Shown piece after piece: positions 5,963-7,993 of a stretch of DNA of 7,993 nt. Made by a program: the position numbers and the translations under genes. This DNA comes from a bacterium. GTDB lineage: Bacteria; Cyanobacteriota; Vampirovibrionia; Obscuribacterales; Obscuribacteraceae. The notes under the pieces are model-generated. The model saw only the letters and a program-made list of their open reading frames with translations. It was not told the origin of the DNA and did no database searches. Numbering within the stretch: the first letter of the stretch is position 1; each line of letters begins with the position of its first letter. The DNA is taken from positions 1 to 7,993 of the forward strand of contig JAUIJG010000243.1 of NCBI GenBank assembly GCA_030431355.1, read 5' to 3'.

Positions 5963-6723
5963 TGGTACAGACTATTCCATCCATAGCCGTCTACGGTCTC
6001 ACCGGTTGCGCCGGCGAACTGCTGGTCATTCTTGAGAATCTAGAGAAACTTATCCCCCGGGTAAGGGTGGCCAGTTTTCCTTTCGCCCAGAGCAACAACG
6101 ACGACAGTAAGTCCGTAGATATAGCCTTTGTGGAAGGAAGCATCAGCCAGAAGCATGACCTGGAAAAGCTGGAGGACATCCGCCGCCGGGCAAGGTGGCT
6201 GGTTGCTGTGGGTAATTGTGCCGTCTGGGGATGTGTCCAGAAAGGAGCCTGCAACCGGAACACGATGAAAGAGTTGACTGAGACTTCCTATGGAAGCGCT
6301 GAGCCCCTGAAAGATCCCATGCCTTCCTCCCCCCTCAAGAACCATGTCCGGGTGGATGTGGAGCTGTCAGGATGCCCTATCAACGCCACCCAGTTTCTGG
6401 CTGTCACTGCCAGCCTGTTACAGGATCATCTTCCCTATATCACCAAGAAGCCTGTCTGCCTGGAGTGCAAAATCAGGGAGAATCCCTGTGTTTTGATAGA
6501 GGACAACCTGCCATGCCTGGGTCCCGTGACTGCCGCCGGATGTGGTGCCCTCTGTCCGAGCTTCGGAGCGGCCTGCTACGGATGCTGGGGTCCCTGCGAG
6601 GAGCCCCAGGTAGAAGCCATGGCTACAATCCTGGAAGAGAAGGGCTATAGCCTGGAAGAGGTGCGCAGCCGATTGCTTACCTTCGGCGCCCCCGATGAAA
6701 TTTTTGAACGACTGCTAAAATGA
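5962..6723 (+). CDS. hydD: Sulfhydrogenase delta subunit, [NiFe] hydrogenase small subunit
   Basis: Small subunit that passes electrons from the Ni-Fe site through Fe-S clusters to HydB. Proximal-cluster residues seen are Cys16 in LTGCAGE, Cys86 in GNCAVWG and Cys138 in SGCPIN. At the position of the second Cys of the usual N-terminal CxxC there is Glu19. The C-terminal cluster region has nine cysteines (166, 169, 176, 185, 194, 198, 205, 208, 212), enough for two more [4Fe-4S] clusters. There is no Tat signal, in keeping with a cytosolic enzyme. I chose the ATG at 5962, which overlaps the hydG TGA (TGATG) and lies 9 nt after AAGGAG; a GTG at 5959 is an in-frame alternative adding one residue. 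With the ATG the protein is 253 residues. Confidence 0.94.
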   Translation: MVQTIPSIAVYGLTGCAGELLVILENLEKLIPRVRVASFPFAQSNNDDSKSVDIAFVEGSISQKHDLEKLEDIRRRARWLVAVGNCAVWGCVQKGACNRNTMKELTETSYGSAEPLKDPMPSSPLKNHVRVDVELSGCPINATQFLAVTASLLQDHLPYITKKPVCLECKIRENPCVLIEDNLPCLGPVTAAGCGALCPSFGAACYGCWGPCEEPQVEAMATILEEKGYSLEEVRSRLLTFGAPDEIFERLLK

Positions 6724-6730
6724 GGCAACT

Positions 6731-7993
6731 ATGGCAGAGCGAAAAACGACAAAAATAGAGATTCCTGAAATCACGAGGGTGGAAGGACACGAAGCCGTCT
6801 ATGTGGACATTGAGGACGATAGAGTCGTCGATGTGCGCCTGGATGTCTTTGAAGGAGCACGTTTCTTCGAAAAACTCGTGGAGGGCAACAGCTACAAAGA
6901 GATGCCCCACATCACCTCCCGGGTCTGCGCCATCTGCTCCACCGGTCACGTTATCGCTGCCATCCGCGCCCTGGAAAAGATTGCCTCTTTCAAGCCCGAC
7001 CATACAACCGAGCTTTTGAGAGAGTTGATGCACCTGGGCATGATCATAGAGTCCAATGCCACCCACCTCTACGCCCTTGCCTTACCTGATTTCAAAGGCT
7101 TCAAAGACGTTTATCAATTCGCCACCGAATACGCCACCGAATTCGGCATATGGACTGAACTGAGAAACACAGGCGCCACCATCCAGACCACCATCGGAGG
7201 CCGCCCCTTTCATCCGGTAAACCTTCATGCCGGTGGCTTTTCCAAGTATCCTTCCCTCAATGATCTGGAGCTTATAGAATCAAAGATCCGATCTCAAATT
7301 CAAAACGCCATGACCACGGCAGAGATGTTTCTCGGATTCGAACCTCCGGTCAAACGCACCAGCACCCCTGCATTTCTCGCCCTCATTCCCGAAGGCGAGC
7401 ATTACGGATATTTCGGAGACCGGGTCAAATCCAGCACCGGATTTGAAGCCGACGTTCAAGACTACAGAGAATACCTGGACGAAGAGACAGTCTCCCACAG
7501 CCACGCCAAAAGAAGCACCTTCGAAGGAAAGCCCCTCATGGTAGGCTCCCTGGCCAGGCTGACCCTGTTCTTCGATCGTTTAAAAAACAAAGCCCGGGGA
7601 CTCTATGACGCATCTCCTCTGGCGAAAGGAGAGACTAATTCAATTTTGAATAACCTTGGTCAGGCCATAGAGATTGTCGAAGCCGTGGACCGCGCCCTTG
7701 AAATCACCAGGGAGCTAATCGTCTCCTTCCCCCAGTGGCACCTGAGTAAATCCAGACAGGATCTTAAACCCATTTTGGAAGAGGGCGATCGAGAAAGCAT
7801 AAGGGCGGTGGGCACTGTTGAATGCCCCAGAGGCACCCTTTACCACGAGTTCACCGTGGACAAAAAAGGACTGATCAAAGCAGCTAACATGATCACCCCT
7901 TCCGCCCAGAACACCTATCGCATCGAAATGGATATCCGGGAAGTGGTGGAAGAATGCCTCAAAACCGAGAAGATTGCCAACAAGAACGAAAAA
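6731..7993 (+). CDS. hydA: Sulfhydrogenase alpha subunit, [NiFe] hydrogenase large subunit, C-terminus beyond the window
   Basis: Catalytic subunit that splits or makes H2 at a Ni-Fe centre. The window holds 421 codons, open to the edge; the P. furiosus protein is about 428 residues, so only a short end should be missing. The N-terminal motif RVEGH (16-20) and the first metal-binding pair in RVCAICSTGH (Cys66, Cys69, His73) are intact. The second pair, DPCxxC near the C-terminus, and the tail removed by the maturation protease fall beyond the window, so a functional active site is only half shown. The ATG at 6731 follows GAGG by 5 nt and lies 7 nt after the hydD stop. Motifs, gene order and absence of export signals point to group 3b rather than the membrane-bound uptake enzymes or the NAD-linked Hox type. 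Confidence 0.95.
   Translation, partial: MAERKTTKIEIPEITRVEGHEAVYVDIEDDRVVDVRLDVFEGARFFEKLVEGNSYKEMPHITSRVCAICSTGHVIAAIRALEKIASFKPDHTTELLRELMHLGMIIESNATHLYALALPDFKGFKDVYQFATEYATEFGIWTELRNTGATIQTTIGGRPFHPVNLHAGGFSKYPSLNDLELIESKIRSQIQNAMTTAEMFLGFEPPVKRTSTPAFLALIPEGEHYGYFGDRVKSSTGFEADVQDYREYLDEETVSHSHAKRSTFEGKPLMVGSLARLTLFFDRLKNKARGLYDASPLAKGETNSILNNLGQAIEIVEAVDRALEITRELIVSFPQWHLSKSRQDLKPILEEGDRESIRAVGTVECPRGTLYHEFTVDKKGLIKAANMITPSAQNTYRIEMDIREVVEECLKTEKIANKNEK

Noticed and set aside
1..7993. Archaeal origin suggested by the sulfhydrogenase
   Set aside because: The exported cytochrome c and sigma70-like promoter fit a bacterium better, and group 3b hydrogenases are common in bacteria.

Overview
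The window looks bacterial, probably from an anaerobe or facultative anaerobe. It carries a cytosolic [NiFe] hydrogenase of the sulfhydrogenase type, two early TCA-cycle enzymes, and an exported mono-haem cytochrome c with a Sec-type signal. Several starts have clear Shine-Dalgarno sequences. I cannot assign a phylum from the sequence alone, and nothing shows an insertion sequence, phage, CRISPR array, tRNA or rRNA.

Left part (1-2222, minus strand): citrate synthase (1089-2222) is followed by isocitrate dehydrogenase (1-953, C-terminus beyond the window). The 135-bp gap between them holds direct and inverted CCCTAACC-like repeats. Upstream of citrate synthase is a 606-bp non-coding stretch (2223-2828), more AT-rich than its flanks, with several small inverted and direct repeats but no gene I can support.

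Middle (2829-3391): a minus-strand gene for a small exported cytochrome c is divergent from the hydrogenase region. The 119-bp spacer contains a good sigma70-like promoter firing rightward.

Right part (3392-7993, plus strand): a HycI/HybD-family maturation endopeptidase, then hydB (two-cluster ferredoxin-like electron-transfer subunit), hydG (FAD/NAD(P)H subunit with a [2Fe-2S] motif), hydD (small subunit) and hydA (Ni-Fe large subunit, cut by the window end). The last four are very tightly packed (ATGA overlap, TGATG overlap, 7-nt gap). The order beta-gamma-delta-alpha matches the Pyrococcus furiosus sulfhydrogenase operon and group 3b hydrogenases. The expected electron path is H2 at the Ni-Fe site, through the small-subunit Fe-S clusters and HydB clusters, to FAD and NAD(P) on HydG; the reverse direction makes H2 from NAD(P)H, and some members reduce sulfur or polysulfide. 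The protease matures HydA by removing its C-terminal tail.

Points most worth a second look are the small subunit, which has Glu where the second proximal-cluster Cys is expected; the citrate synthase, which has Glu in place of the usual catalytic Asp; the extra cysteines in HydB; and the repeat-bearing non-coding regions. I see no clearly undescribed system: the core is a recognisable group 3b hydrogenase locus with some unusual residues.
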